Source: Alphaproteobacteria bacterium (GTDB lineage Bacteria > Pseudomonadota > Alphaproteobacteria > Bin95). Taken from it: DNA of 42,004 nucleotides. The notes below the pieces were generated by a model that was not told the origin of the DNA, made no database searches, and was given only the letters and a program-made list of their open reading frames with translations. Made by a program: the position numbers and the translations under genes. Of this stretch, positions 1 to 8,397 are shown piece after piece; the stretch's first letter is position 1; every line of letters begins with the position of its first letter. The stretch is taken from assembly GCA_030833925.1 (NCBI GenBank), contig JAURGE010000004.1, forward strand, positions 1 to 42,004. Direction: 5' to 3'.

Positions 1-1
1 T

Positions 2-76
2 GCCGGCATTGGTGAAACACCATTTTTTGGTGATTGGGACGATACACAGATACCAAAACGAATTAGGATTAAATAG
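2..76 (+). CDS. possible C-terminal fragment of a protein cut by the window edge
   Basis: One plus-strand frame is open from the window edge to a TAG at 74-76 and would encode 24 residues ending ...PKRIRIK. The peptide has an ordinary, protein-like mix (acidic and aromatic, then a basic tail) and would run convergently into the macro-domain gene with an 8-base overlap. So short an open frame is not significant by itself, and I cannot name a family. It is recorded only because a convergent neighbour is plausible here. Confidence 0.2.
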   Translation, partial: AGIGETPFFGDWDDTQIPKRIRIK

Positions 77-587
77 CCTGAGCTAAGATTGCCTCAAACT
101 CAACATGCCGTTCTTCATCAAAAAGAATGAAGATCACTCTTTCTATAGCAGGTAATCTCTCAAGTTCCATAATCGTCGTCGCAACCGCGATACGAGAAGC
201 CCGCTTAAATGGAAACCGATAAACACCTGTAGAAATCGCAGGGAATGCTATGCTCTTGCATCCATTATCAGCGGCAAGTCTTAGCGAATTCCTGTAACAG
301 CTTGCGAGAGCTGGATCATCATTACGCGCCCCTGAGTATATTGGGCCGACAGTATGTATCACATAGCGCGCGTTAAGATCATATCCCCTAGTGATCCTAG
401 CTTCACCCGTCGGACAACCGCCAAGTTGACGACACTCCTCCAAAAGCTTGGGTCCTGCCGCACGATGAATAGCCCCATCGACACCACCTCCACCCAATAG
501 GGACTCGTTTGCAGCGTTTACGACAGCATCCACATCTAAGCGCGTGATATCGCCTGTGATGGCAGAAATGCGTTCAGAAAAACTCAC
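69..587 (-). CDS. macro-domain protein, O-acetyl-ADP-ribose deacetylase type (YmdB/MacroD-like)
   Basis: This single-domain protein of 172 residues is the usual length for bacterial MacroD-type hydrolases. These remove acetyl from O-acetyl-ADP-ribose or ADP-ribose from proteins in the cytosol. The ligand-binding motif [19 protein letters not shown] lies at residues 23-41. Asn27, Asp37 and His41 stand where the E. coli YmdB active-site residues are expected. A second loop, [10 protein letters not shown], binds the distal phosphates in family members. The start is GTG at 587 and it overlaps the TGA of the upstream ygfZ-like gene (GTGA), so the two are probably translated together. The link with a Fe-S/folate protein is positional only. 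The substrate is not determined by the sequence. Confidence 0.9.
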   Translation of the reverse strand: MSFSERISAITGDITRLDVDAVVNAANESLLGGGGVDGAIHRAAGPKLLEECRQLGGCPTGEARITRGYDLNARYVIHTVGPIYSGARNDDPALASCYRNSLRLAADNGCKSIAFPAISTGVYRFPFKRASRIAVATTIMELERLPAIERVIFILFDEERHVEFEAILAQAI

Positions 588-1468
588 TCAAAGAGAGCCC
601 ATTGAGGCTTGATTGGCCAAATACGAGAGTCGCCAGCAATTAATGGTTCCCCTGCATCCTTCGCCGCTCTCCAGGCGTCAAGTCGTACCAGGGCGAGACC
701 AGTTTTACCAACATGGGAACGCATTTCTCCCGCGTCCTTTCCCAAATATTGGATCGGCTCTCCCACTGCTGGAGCTTCTCCGTCCAACTTGACCGACATG
801 AGGCGACGCTTCACAAGTCCGCGATACCGGGTTCGAGCGGTCAGTTCCTGCCCGACATAGCAACCCTTTTTCCAGTCCACACCGTTCAATTCATCGAAGC
901 CACTTTCCAGCAAAAATCCCCGGTCGACCGCAATGTCGGCCGCCCCTTCGGGTACACCGAGTGATATCCGATGAGCTCGATACGTATCTTCAGTGCCTTT
1001 TTCAAAAGACGCTGCGAATTTAATCGCATTTGGGCCTACAATTCGTGTGCCAAGGACTGCAAGACGAGGATCTATATAGGCAGATGCGCCATCAAGAAGT
1101 TTTGCTGCCCCAGGAACCTCACCAAGACTGAATGGATCTTGCCCCCAAAGCACAACACACTGCCAACCACTTAATTTTTCAATTTCTGCCTTTGCACGCA
1201 GACGATATAGCTTCAAACGCTTTAGCAGATCATCAATGCGATCCAATTCACATTCCAAGACCAAGCCATCATCCAAAGTCGTTAGAAACATGTCATGCAA
1301 ATATTTGCCCTGAGGGGTTAGTAGCGCTCCAAAACCAGCTTTATCAGGCGTTATCTTTTCCACGTCCTGAGAAAGAAGGCCTTGCAGAAGGGTCTTGGCG
1401 TCCGCACCAATCACGGCGACGAAACCACGATCAGGCCTCACCGTTGCTTGAACTCCGTCTTTGAGCAT
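584..1468 (-). CDS. ygfZ: YgfZ/GcvT-like folate-binding protein for Fe-S cluster maintenance
   Basis: The 294-residue protein belongs to the YgfZ/IBA57 branch of the aminomethyltransferase fold. This branch binds tetrahydrofolate and helps assemble or repair certain [4Fe-4S] enzymes. The diagnostic motif KGCYVGQE is at residues 201-208, and Cys203 is the conserved cysteine. The early region [20 protein letters not shown] matches the family N-terminus. The ATG at 1468 is preceded by an AAGG Shine-Dalgarno motif about nine bases upstream. The gene ends inside the start codon of the macro-domain gene. A GcvT aminomethyltransferase is excluded by the short length and by the KGCYxGQE signature. 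Confidence 0.9.
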   Translation of the reverse strand: MLKDGVQATVRPDRGFVAVIGADAKTLLQGLLSQDVEKITPDKAGFGALLTPQGKYLHDMFLTTLDDGLVLECELDRIDDLLKRLKLYRLRAKAEIEKLSGWQCVVLWGQDPFSLGEVPGAAKLLDGASAYIDPRLAVLGTRIVGPNAIKFAASFEKGTEDTYRAHRISLGVPEGAADIAVDRGFLLESGFDELNGVDWKKGCYVGQELTARTRYRGLVKRRLMSVKLDGEAPAVGEPIQYLGKDAGEMRSHVGKTGLALVRLDAWRAAKDAGEPLIAGDSRIWPIKPQWALFE

Positions 1469-1638
1469 ATCACTTAGCCTTCCCTCTTCGCCCCTTGCCT
1501 TGCATATAGGGTGGTTGGTGGCGCTAACCAGTATTAATAAGCCTACACCAAACTGTGATGCCAGATCTCCAGAAAATAGAGAGTTTCTTTAGACTTTATC
1601 TTTTATTTAGCTGATATGAGGTTTCACATAAGCAAGCG

Positions 1639-1651
1639 ATTTGTTACAAAT
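1639..1651. promoter_or_regulatory. operator-like palindrome upstream of acuI
   Basis: ATTTGT-T-ACAAAT is a perfect 6+1+6 inverted repeat about 80 bases before the acuI start, in the 263-base gap between divergent ygfZ and acuI. It has the size and symmetry of a homodimeric repressor site. No regulator gene is adjacent, and an AT-rich palindrome of this length can occur by chance. I see no other clear structure in the gap. Confidence 0.25.
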
Positions 1652-1731
1652 TTAAGTCGTCTTAGCTACTTTTGCAGTTCGCTCGTCGGCCATTTACACA
1701 CTCCAATCCCATGGAAGGAGTTACCGCAATT

Positions 1732-2724
1732 ATGGCGGAATTCCAGGCAATATTGCTAGAAAAGTCTGGCGAAATAGTTACACCAAGCGTTCAAACATTG
1801 GATGTAAGTCGCCTCCCAGATGGAGAGGTTACTGTTCGGATTTTATACTCAACCCTAAATTATAAGGACGGCTTGGTTCTAAAGGGACAAGGTGGGCTTG
1901 TACGTAATTATCCTCACATCCCTGGGATCGACCTTATCGGCATAGTTGAGGACCCTGGTTCATCGACATTCAAAGTAGGCGAACGAGTCATTTCTACAGG
2001 ATGGCGAGTTGGTGAAGTCTGGTGGGGTGGCTATGCAACCGAGGCTAAACTGAAGTCTGAGTGGCTGGTAAAGGCTCCTGAGGGACTATCAGATATACAA
2101 TGTATGGCCATCGGCACTGCAGGGTTTACAGCAATGCAATGCGTCTTAGCACTAGAGGCAAATGGCGTTGTACCTAACTCCGGTGAGGTTCTAGTAACCG
2201 GCGCAGGTGGAGGTGTTGGATCAGTTGCTGTCTCAATCCTCGCGGGCCTCGGATACGAGGTGATAGCCGTCTCTGGCCGTCCGCACCTTGAAGGTTATTT
2301 GAAGGATTTAGGTGCTAAAAACCTGATCACCCGGGAAGAAATATCTGAGCTCGGCAAGCGTCCACTTCAATCTGAACGATTTGCGGGCGCGGTAGATACT
2401 GTTGGTGGTGACATCTTAGCAGGCGTATTACCAGCTATTAAGTATAAAGGTGCGGCAGCAATCTGTGGTCTGGCTGGAGGGGCAGGTCTGAAAACAACGG
2501 TAATCCCATTCATCCTGCGAGGCATAACAATGGCAGGAATAGATTCTGTAATGGCACCCGCAGAAGAGCGGACGAAAGTTTGGTCTCGATTAGCGATGGA
2601 CCTGCCAAAGGATAAACTGGATGCAACTACGTCAATCGCAGGTCTGCAAGACGCTATTAAGATGGCCGATGAAATTTTAGCCGGCCAAGTTAGAGGTAGA
2701 ACTGTTATCGACGTTAATGCTTAA
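1732..2724 (+). CDS. acuI: acrylyl-CoA reductase (NADPH), AcuI/YhdH family
   Basis: This zinc-independent medium-chain reductase of the YhdH/AcuI group reduces toxic acryloyl-CoA to propionyl-CoA with NADPH. In marine bacteria the acryloyl-CoA comes from DMSP cleavage or 3-hydroxypropionate. From the ATG at 1732 the product is 330 residues, the family length. Visible marks are NYKDG at 43-47, GTAGFTAMQ at 128-136, the Rossmann loop GAGGGVGS at 157-164, and SGR at 181-183, which suits the NADPH 2'-phosphate. The start at 1732 is chosen over a TTG 60 bases upstream because AAGGAG lies 11 bases before it and the family begins here. The gene converges on prfC with an 11-base gap. No DMSP lyase is nearby, so the source of the substrate is unknown. 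Confidence 0.88.
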   Translation: MAEFQAILLEKSGEIVTPSVQTLDVSRLPDGEVTVRILYSTLNYKDGLVLKGQGGLVRNYPHIPGIDLIGIVEDPGSSTFKVGERVISTGWRVGEVWWGGYATEAKLKSEWLVKAPEGLSDIQCMAIGTAGFTAMQCVLALEANGVVPNSGEVLVTGAGGGVGSVAVSILAGLGYEVIAVSGRPHLEGYLKDLGAKNLITREEISELGKRPLQSERFAGAVDTVGGDILAGVLPAIKYKGAAAICGLAGGAGLKTTVIPFILRGITMAGIDSVMAPAEERTKVWSRLAMDLPKDKLDATTSIAGLQDAIKMADEILAGQVRGRTVIDVNA

Positions 2725-2735
2725 TTAAAGCGAGT

Positions 2736-4325
2736 TCACACAGTCTGATCTTTCGTTTTAAGGAAACGAACGTCAGGGTATGTTTCTTCTGCGTTTTGAA
2801 GGCGCCAAGCATTTCGAGCAAGAAATACAGGCTCGCCATCATGGTCCTCAGCTGTCTCTCCGCGGTTCTTGTCGAGAAAGTCCTTAAGCATGCGCGGATT
2901 ATCTGACGCGACCCAACGAGCCGTGTGAAGACCGGCTGATTCAAAACGCACTGGAACGTCGTATTCCGCACGAATTCGGTCTGCCAACACATCAAATTGA
3001 AGCTGTCCAACTACGCCGACAATCCAGTAAGCGCCCACATATGGTCTGAATACTCGAGCCACACCCTCTTCGGCCAACTGGGTTAATGCTCTCGTTAAGT
3101 GTTTTGCCCTCATAGGATCGTCTGGCAAAACCCGCTGTAATAATTCAGGCGCAAAATCTGGAACTCCAGTGAAACGGATTTCCTCGCCTTCGGTGAGGCT
3201 ATCCCCAATCCTTAGCTGACCATGATTGGGAAGGCCCACGATGTCTCCAGGCCAGGCGCTCTCCGCAATTTCGCGATCTTGGGCGAGAAACATTACCGGT
3301 GCCGATATGGCCATTGTTTTACCCGACCGTACATGCCGCAGTTTCATACCTCGCTGAAATTTTCCGGAGGCAAGCCTTACGAAGGCAATGCGATCTCTAT
3401 GTTTCGGATCCATATTTGCTTGGATTTTAAAGACAAAGCCTGAAACTTTCTCTTCCGTGGGTTCCACAGAGCGTTCAACGGCCGGCTGGGGTCTAGGGGG
3501 CGGCGCAAGGCTTGCAACACCATCTAACAATTCCCGAACGCCAAAGTTATTGATGGCACTGCCAAAATAGATTGGCGTTAAATGCCCTTCTAAATAGCTT
3601 TCACGATCAAAAGCAGGGCAAAGCTCACGGGCCATTTCGGCTTGCTCACGAAGTTCAGCAACAGCATGGCTTGGCAGTAAATTATCCAGGGCGGGGTCAT
3701 CAAGCCCCTCAACGCGAGCACCTTCTTCTGGGATACCCTCCCGAGATCGTTCCAGTAAAATCAGGCGGTCGTTGTGTAGGTCATAGCATCCCTTGAAGTC
3801 GCGACCTGAGCCGATCGGCCAAGACATTGGAGCAACATCAAGGGCAAGTTGCTCCTGTATCTGATCAATCAACTCAAAAGGCTCAAGTGCCTCTCGGTCC
3901 ATCTTGTTCACAAAAGTGACGATTGGAATGTCGCGGAGGCGGCACACTTCAAAAAGCTTCAGTGTTTGCGGCTCTATACCTTTCGCCGCATCCAAAACCA
4001 TGATGGCGCTATCGACGGCGGTAAGCGTTCTATATGTATCCTCGGAAAAATCCTCATGGCCTGGGGTGTCGAGTAAATTGAATGCTTTTGCATCATACTC
4101 AAAAGACATTACGGATGAGGCAACAGATATGCCACGCTCTCTCTCGACTTTCAGCCAATCCGACCGCGCACGGCGTTGCTCTCCGCGAGCCTTGACTGCA
4201 CCGGCCATCTGAATAGCACCACCAAATAACAGAAGTTTTTCAGTAAGTGTTGTCTTTCCCGCGTCAGGATGAGCAATGATTGCAAAGGTGCGCCGCCGCG
4301 CAGCCTCTGTCTGAAGGACGTTCAT
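2736..4325 (-). CDS. prfC: peptide chain release factor 3 (RF3)
   Basis: RF3 is a translational GTPase that recycles RF1 and RF2 from the ribosome after termination. The 529-residue product has the full family length. G motifs are HPDAGKTT at 19-26, the switch I sequence RGISVASS, DTPGH at 86-90 and NKMD at 140-143. The RF3-type domains II and III follow, including VVGQLQFDVL near the C-terminus. EF-G, LepA and TypA differ in length and in the C-terminal domains. The ATG at 4325 has a GGAAA ribosome-binding motif. The gene lies 201 bases downstream of degP on the same strand and has its own upstream palindrome, so independent transcription is likely. Confidence 0.96.
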   Translation of the reverse strand: MNVLQTEAARRRTFAIIAHPDAGKTTLTEKLLLFGGAIQMAGAVKARGEQRRARSDWLKVERERGISVASSVMSFEYDAKAFNLLDTPGHEDFSEDTYRTLTAVDSAIMVLDAAKGIEPQTLKLFEVCRLRDIPIVTFVNKMDREALEPFELIDQIQEQLALDVAPMSWPIGSGRDFKGCYDLHNDRLILLERSREGIPEEGARVEGLDDPALDNLLPSHAVAELREQAEMARELCPAFDRESYLEGHLTPIYFGSAINNFGVRELLDGVASLAPPPRPQPAVERSVEPTEEKVSGFVFKIQANMDPKHRDRIAFVRLASGKFQRGMKLRHVRSGKTMAISAPVMFLAQDREIAESAWPGDIVGLPNHGQLRIGDSLTEGEEIRFTGVPDFAPELLQRVLPDDPMRAKHLTRALTQLAEEGVARVFRPYVGAYWIVGVVGQLQFDVLADRIRAEYDVPVRFESAGLHTARWVASDNPRMLKDFLDKNRGETAEDHDGEPVFLARNAWRLQNAEETYPDVRFLKTKDQTV

Positions 4326-4359
4326 AAAAATTTTTCCAAAAGTGTTTTAAGTCACCACC

Positions 4360-4374
4360 ACACTCGTCGAGTGT
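4360..4374. promoter_or_regulatory. 15-base palindrome upstream of prfC
   Basis: ACACTCG-T-CGAGTGT is a perfect 7+1+7 inverted repeat centred about 42 bases before the prfC start codon. A partial copy of its right half, GTCGA(AG)GTGTTAGCA, recurs at 4424-4439. Its position suits a repressor operator or a leader hairpin. The rest of the 4326-4526 gap shows no gene, tRNA or clear terminator. Confidence 0.35.
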
Positions 4375-4526
4375 TAGCACAATCGAACTCTCTACTTAGA
4401 AACTAAAAATCGTCGCTACCGCTGTCGAAGGTGTTAGCAACTATACCAACACAGTCCCATTTAAAAGCAGCTTTACGTCATTAAGCCCCTCTAATTGACA
4501 GTTTTCGAAAAAGGAATCTCAAGACT

Positions 4527-5951
4527 TCAGTCGCGCTTCGGCTTAACGGCAACAAACCGGAGGACTCCCTTTCGGTTCAACAGCATGAGCACGGATTTAC
4601 GCTTGTTAGCTAAAGCAGCAGCAACCTTGCTTTCAACCTCGGCAGGACTAGCCACGGGATCCTGATTAACTTCAACGATCACATCGCCAACCTGGATGTC
4701 TTCCTCAGCTGCCGGCCCATCTTTCTGCACGACAGCAACGAGAGCTCCTTTCACTTCTTCACCAACGCCATTAGAAGACCGTGCCTCATCAGTAAGGGGA
4801 AGCAAAACTAGTCCTAAGCTAGGTAGTACTAGTGTGGGATCTTCAGCACCTGAACCCATTTTTGCCGATGATTCATCCAATCTAGCAACTATGATCTTGA
4901 GCTTCTTCTCAACGCCATCACGCCAGACAACTACCTCAACCTCGGAACCTATCTCAGTCTCTGCAACAATTCGCGGTAAACGGCGGACTTTATCTATATC
5001 GCGCCCATTGAATTTTAAGATTACGTCTTGTTCCTTAACGCCACCGGCCATAGCAGGACCGTCCTTAGCCACTGCTGCAACCAAAGCGCCCCGTGCTCGA
5101 TCCATCTCAAGGGTTTTTGCAATTTCGTCTGTAACAGTCTGAATATGAACACCGAGCCATCCTCGTCGGGTTTCACCAAAACGACGGAGTTGATCAATAA
5201 TTGGATGGGCAAGCGATGTTGGCACTGCAAAGCCAATACCCACAGACCCACCAGTTGGAGAGAAAATGGCAGAATTAACACCAATGACCTCGCCATCCAT
5301 GTTTAACATTGGGCCACCAGAGTTGCCCTTATTGATGGCGGCATCTGTCTGCAGGTAGTCATCGTAAGGACCAGAGCGGATGTCCCTTTGTCGTGCAGAA
5401 ATAATTCCAGCCGACACAGAACCGCCAAGACCGAATGGATTACCGATCGCAATAACCCAATCGCCTACGCGGATTTTTGTGCTGTCACCAAGCGTAAGAA
5501 ACGGCAGCGGTGTGGGACTTTCTACCTTTAAGACCGCTAAGTCTGTCTTAGGATCACGACCAAGCACCTTTGCTGGCAGCTCATGATCATCCTGGAACTT
5601 AACAACTATCTGATCAGCATCGGCGATAACATGATTATTAGTAACAACAATGCCTGAAGGATCAATTACAAAGCCAGACCCCAGCGAACTTGCCTGACGA
5701 GGTTGTTCACCGTTTGGATTGCGCTCTAAGAAATCCTTGAAGAAGTCCTCAAACGGCGTGCCGGGAGGTACGTCTGGGCGATCACCACTGGATACAGTTT
5801 GGGTAGACGAAATATTTACCACCGCCGGAAGTGATTTTTCTGCAAGATCTGCAAAACTCTCACCAGCCTGACGGGCATCGGCGACACCGCCTACAGCAAT
5901 TGCCACCCAAAGAAAAATCGTTGAGGCAACATTAGCGATTTGGCAACGCAA
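4527..5951 (-). CDS. degP: periplasmic Do-like serine protease with two PDZ domains (DegP/DegQ/MucD type)
   Basis: This secreted trypsin-like protease/chaperone degrades or refolds damaged envelope proteins. Residues 1-26 form a signal peptide ending in ADA. The catalytic triad is visible as His107 in TNNHVIA, Asp137 in KTDLAVLKV and Ser211 in GNSGGP. Two PDZ domains follow, at about 265-360 and 375-470. The length of 474 residues fits Do family members. The start is TTG: no ATG or GTG lies upstream in frame before a stop, and GAGGG precedes the TTG by nine bases. The next start codon downstream would destroy the signal peptide. It follows hflK-hflC-DUF2065 on the same strand, a common alphaproteobacterial grouping. 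Confidence 0.94.
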   Translation of the reverse strand: MRCQIANVASTIFLWVAIAVGGVADARQAGESFADLAEKSLPAVVNISSTQTVSSGDRPDVPPGTPFEDFFKDFLERNPNGEQPRQASSLGSGFVIDPSGIVVTNNHVIADADQIVVKFQDDHELPAKVLGRDPKTDLAVLKVESPTPLPFLTLGDSTKIRVGDWVIAIGNPFGLGGSVSAGIISARQRDIRSGPYDDYLQTDAAINKGNSGGPMLNMDGEVIGVNSAIFSPTGGSVGIGFAVPTSLAHPIIDQLRRFGETRRGWLGVHIQTVTDEIAKTLEMDRARGALVAAVAKDGPAMAGGVKEQDVILKFNGRDIDKVRRLPRIVAETEIGSEVEVVVWRDGVEKKLKIIVARLDESSAKMGSGAEDPTLVLPSLGLVLLPLTDEARSSNGVGEEVKGALVAVVQKDGPAAEEDIQVGDVIVEVNQDPVASPAEVESKVAAALANKRKSVLMLLNRKGVLRFVAVKPKRD

Positions 5952-6042
5952 AGGTCTGATTCCCTCTACCGAAATAGAATTAAGAACAAAGTGTTCTCAA
6001 TGCCGTTTTTTTAAAATCCCGCGCCAGATCAAAAATAATTCA

Positions 6043-6228
6043 TCACGCGCGCGCAAACCAAATTATTGCCAAACCGACACAGGCTATCAGCAGAGCTCTA
6101 TATCTCAATGCTTCCGCGGGCTCATCCAACACACGCTCCATCATTTTGCGCATCCCGTTCGGAAAGAGACCGTAAAGCATGCCCTCTAAAACAAGTGCCA
6201 ACCCCAAAGCCGTCACAAAATCGACCAT
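6043..6228 (-). CDS. small DUF2065 (YjeT-like) membrane protein
   Basis: The 61-residue protein has two hydrophobic segments, at about 3-20 and 42-59, flanking a basic central stretch. This is the DUF2065 pattern, including the family-typical GMLYGLFP. The ATG at 6228 is preceded by GAGG at seven bases. A TTG at 6243 directly after the hflC stop is possible but less likely. DUF2065 genes commonly follow hflC in proteobacteria, so a role beside the HflKC complex in the inner membrane is inferred from position. No biochemical function is established. Confidence 0.85.
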   Translation of the reverse strand: MVDFVTALGLALVLEGMLYGLFPNGMRKMMERVLDEPAEALRYRALLIACVGLAIIWFARA

Positions 6229-6243
6229 TAACGAGCCTCGCAA

Positions 6244-7122
6244 CTACCGCTTAGAGACGCCATTCAGACTTTCAAAGAAACGGAAGAAGTCGCTATTAGG
6301 CGATAAAACAAAGGTTGTTCCATCGCTTCCCAGGGCATTTCGATAAGCTTCCATGGATCGGTAGAAAGCAAAAAAGTCAGGGTCTTGTCCAAATGCCTCA
6401 GCATAGATTCGGATAGCCTGGCCATCGCCCTCACCCTTAAGCTCCTGAGAACGTTGTTGTGCTTTGGCAACAAGCTCTACACGCTCACGATCGGCACCTG
6501 CCCGGATCGTAATAGCAGCCTCTTGGCCCTCTGCACGCAGTTCACGCGCATCTCTTTCACGCTCAGTCTGCATGCTTTGATAAATTGCCTCTGCATTGAC
6601 TCTAGGTAAGTCTGCGCGACGAACGCGTAAATCAACGAAGGTAATTCCAAAGCGGGTTGCATCGGTGTTCGCGACCGTCAAGATACGAGCCATGATTGCC
6701 GCACGCTGATCCGACAGCACGGACTTTAACGTCTCAACGGCGAAAACATCTCGCATCGCTTTACTAACAACCTGAGCCAAACGAGGTTCTGCATTAGATT
6801 CTGATCCAAATGATTGGACGAATAACAGAGGGTCCTTGATCACAAAGCGGGAGATCACGTCAACGACCAGACGGTTTTTATCTTTGTCGACAATTTCTTC
6901 CGCCGCGGGATCAAGGTTTAGAACGCGCGCCTCTACATATCGAACTGACTGCCATGGCAATTTCCAATGGAGACCAGGATTAGTAATCACTTGGCGGGGA
7001 TCACCAAATTGAAACACAATAGCTTGCTGGGTCTGATGGACCGTGAAGGCCGACATTGCCACTACAACAGCTGTAATTGCTAATAATGCGGCGGCTACAA
7101 CACCGAAAGCAACCTTACGCAT
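6244..7122 (-). CDS. hflC: HflC, SPFH/prohibitin-family membrane protein
   Basis: HflC forms with HflK a large inner-membrane assembly that encloses and modulates the FtsH protease. The 292-residue sequence has an N-terminal membrane anchor at about 6-27. A prohibitin/SPFH domain begins at VHQTQQAIVFQFG, and a charged coiled-coil region follows near REREARELRAEG-type sequence at about 185-235. ATG overlaps the hflK stop by one base (TAATG), which indicates tight coupling. It ends directly before the DUF2065 gene. HflC is told from HflK by the short N-terminus without the Gly-rich tail. Confidence 0.95.
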   Translation of the reverse strand: MRKVAFGVVAAALLAITAVVVAMSAFTVHQTQQAIVFQFGDPRQVITNPGLHWKLPWQSVRYVEARVLNLDPAAEEIVDKDKNRLVVDVISRFVIKDPLLFVQSFGSESNAEPRLAQVVSKAMRDVFAVETLKSVLSDQRAAIMARILTVANTDATRFGITFVDLRVRRADLPRVNAEAIYQSMQTERERDARELRAEGQEAAITIRAGADRERVELVAKAQQRSQELKGEGDGQAIRIYAEAFGQDPDFFAFYRSMEAYRNALGSDGTTFVLSPNSDFFRFFESLNGVSKR

Positions 7123-8243
7123 TACTTTTGCCCCCCATCAGTCTTCTCTACTGCTTTTCGACGTTTTTGTATCTCTGGTAAGGGAAGATAAGGAACAACC
7201 CCAGAACCACCGGCAGCACCATCGCCATCAACAATTACCTTGTTTGCGTTCCGCAGGACCTCTTCCATTGTCTCAAGATAAATGCGTCGTTGCGTGACGT
7301 CCTTGGCAACTTTGTAAGAGTTGTAGACGTTCATAAACCGGTTCGCATCACCAGTAGCCCGAGCTATCACCTCACGCTTGTAAGCCTCGGCTTCCTCAAT
7401 CAACTTTGCTGCTTCACCTCTAGCTCTCGGCACTACATCACGCTGATAAGCTTCAGCTTGTTTTTGGAAACGATCCTTGTCTGCAACTGCACGCTGCACA
7501 TCACGAAAAGCGTCGATAACCTGGCCTGGTGGATCAACTCTTAAGACCTGCATGTTAGTGATGGTAACGCCAGCCTTATATTCATCGAGAAGTTTTTGAA
7601 GATTTAACAAACCATCTGCAGCAACAGCCTCACGACCATCAGTTAAAGCGTAGTCGATCGAATTTTGACCAATGATCTCGCGCATAACTGATTCTGCTGC
7701 AGCGGCTATCGTTTGTTCTGGATTGCGGATCTGGAACAAATAATCTCCAGCATTAGCGATTTTCCAGAAGACCACATAGTCCACCTCAACAATTTTACTA
7801 TCGCCGGTCAGCATACTGGCTTGGTCTTCGCCACGATTAGGACCACCAAGTTCAATCTTGTTTACGCGAGTAACTTTTGGGGTTTGAACCGCTTCAACGG
7901 GGTAAGGCAGATGAAAATGAAGTCCAGGCGCTTCTAGGCGGACGAATTTCCCAAACCGCGTTACCACGCCTTGCTCGTCTGCTTCAACGCGGTACACACC
8001 ACTGAAGAGCCACAAGCCAAGTCCAATCAATACTAGCAAAGCAAGCATGAGCTTGTCGCCGCCTCTTGGCGCAAGGCGCTTGAGTTTATCCTGACCTTTT
8101 CGAAGCATCTCATCGAAATCAGGTGGCTGAGGCCCTCTTCCACCGCCACTTGGTCCACGGCCCCCACCGCTACCCCAGGGGCCACCACCTCCGCCGTTAT
8201 TGGAACCACTACCCCATGGTCCACCTTGATTCTGCCAGGGCAT
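7122..8243 (-). CDS. hflK: HflK, SPFH/prohibitin-family membrane protein
   Basis: HflK is the partner of HflC in the FtsH-modulating membrane complex. The 373-residue protein opens with the characteristic Gly/Pro/Trp-rich cytoplasmic tail (repeats of GGPWGSG, residues 7-37). A single membrane segment follows at about 64-82, then the SPFH domain from VEADEQGVVTRFG, and then a coiled-coil stretch. I chose ATG at 8243, which starts MPWQNQ as in other HflK proteins and has AAAGG upstream. A TTG at 8258 would add five residues. It is divergent from mrp across a 154-base gap that must hold both promoters. I could not pick clear -35/-10 boxes there. Confidence 0.95.
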   Translation of the reverse strand: MPWQNQGGPWGSGSNNGGGGGPWGSGGGRGPSGGGRGPQPPDFDEMLRKGQDKLKRLAPRGGDKLMLALLVLIGLGLWLFSGVYRVEADEQGVVTRFGKFVRLEAPGLHFHLPYPVEAVQTPKVTRVNKIELGGPNRGEDQASMLTGDSKIVEVDYVVFWKIANAGDYLFQIRNPEQTIAAAAESVMREIIGQNSIDYALTDGREAVAADGLLNLQKLLDEYKAGVTITNMQVLRVDPPGQVIDAFRDVQRAVADKDRFQKQAEAYQRDVVPRARGEAAKLIEEAEAYKREVIARATGDANRFMNVYNSYKVAKDVTQRRIYLETMEEVLRNANKVIVDGDGAAGGSGVVPYLPLPEIQKRRKAVEKTDGGQK

Positions 8244-8397
8244 TCCGCCGCCTTTCAAATTGCTCTAAAAGTTTCTAGCGCTTTTACCGCGTGGGCGGAA
8301 GAAATACCACCATAACGGCTACCGGTAGACCCAGAGCGCTTTAACCCCATATGTAGATGCTTAAGCGTTCTATCAAGCATTTCCTAGGAAAGACATT

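Noticed and set aside
1469-1731. possible gene in the 263-base gap between ygfZ and acuI
   Set aside because: No frame there has a credible start, length or composition. A TTG-initiated extension of acuI to 1672 is not supported by the family N-terminus.
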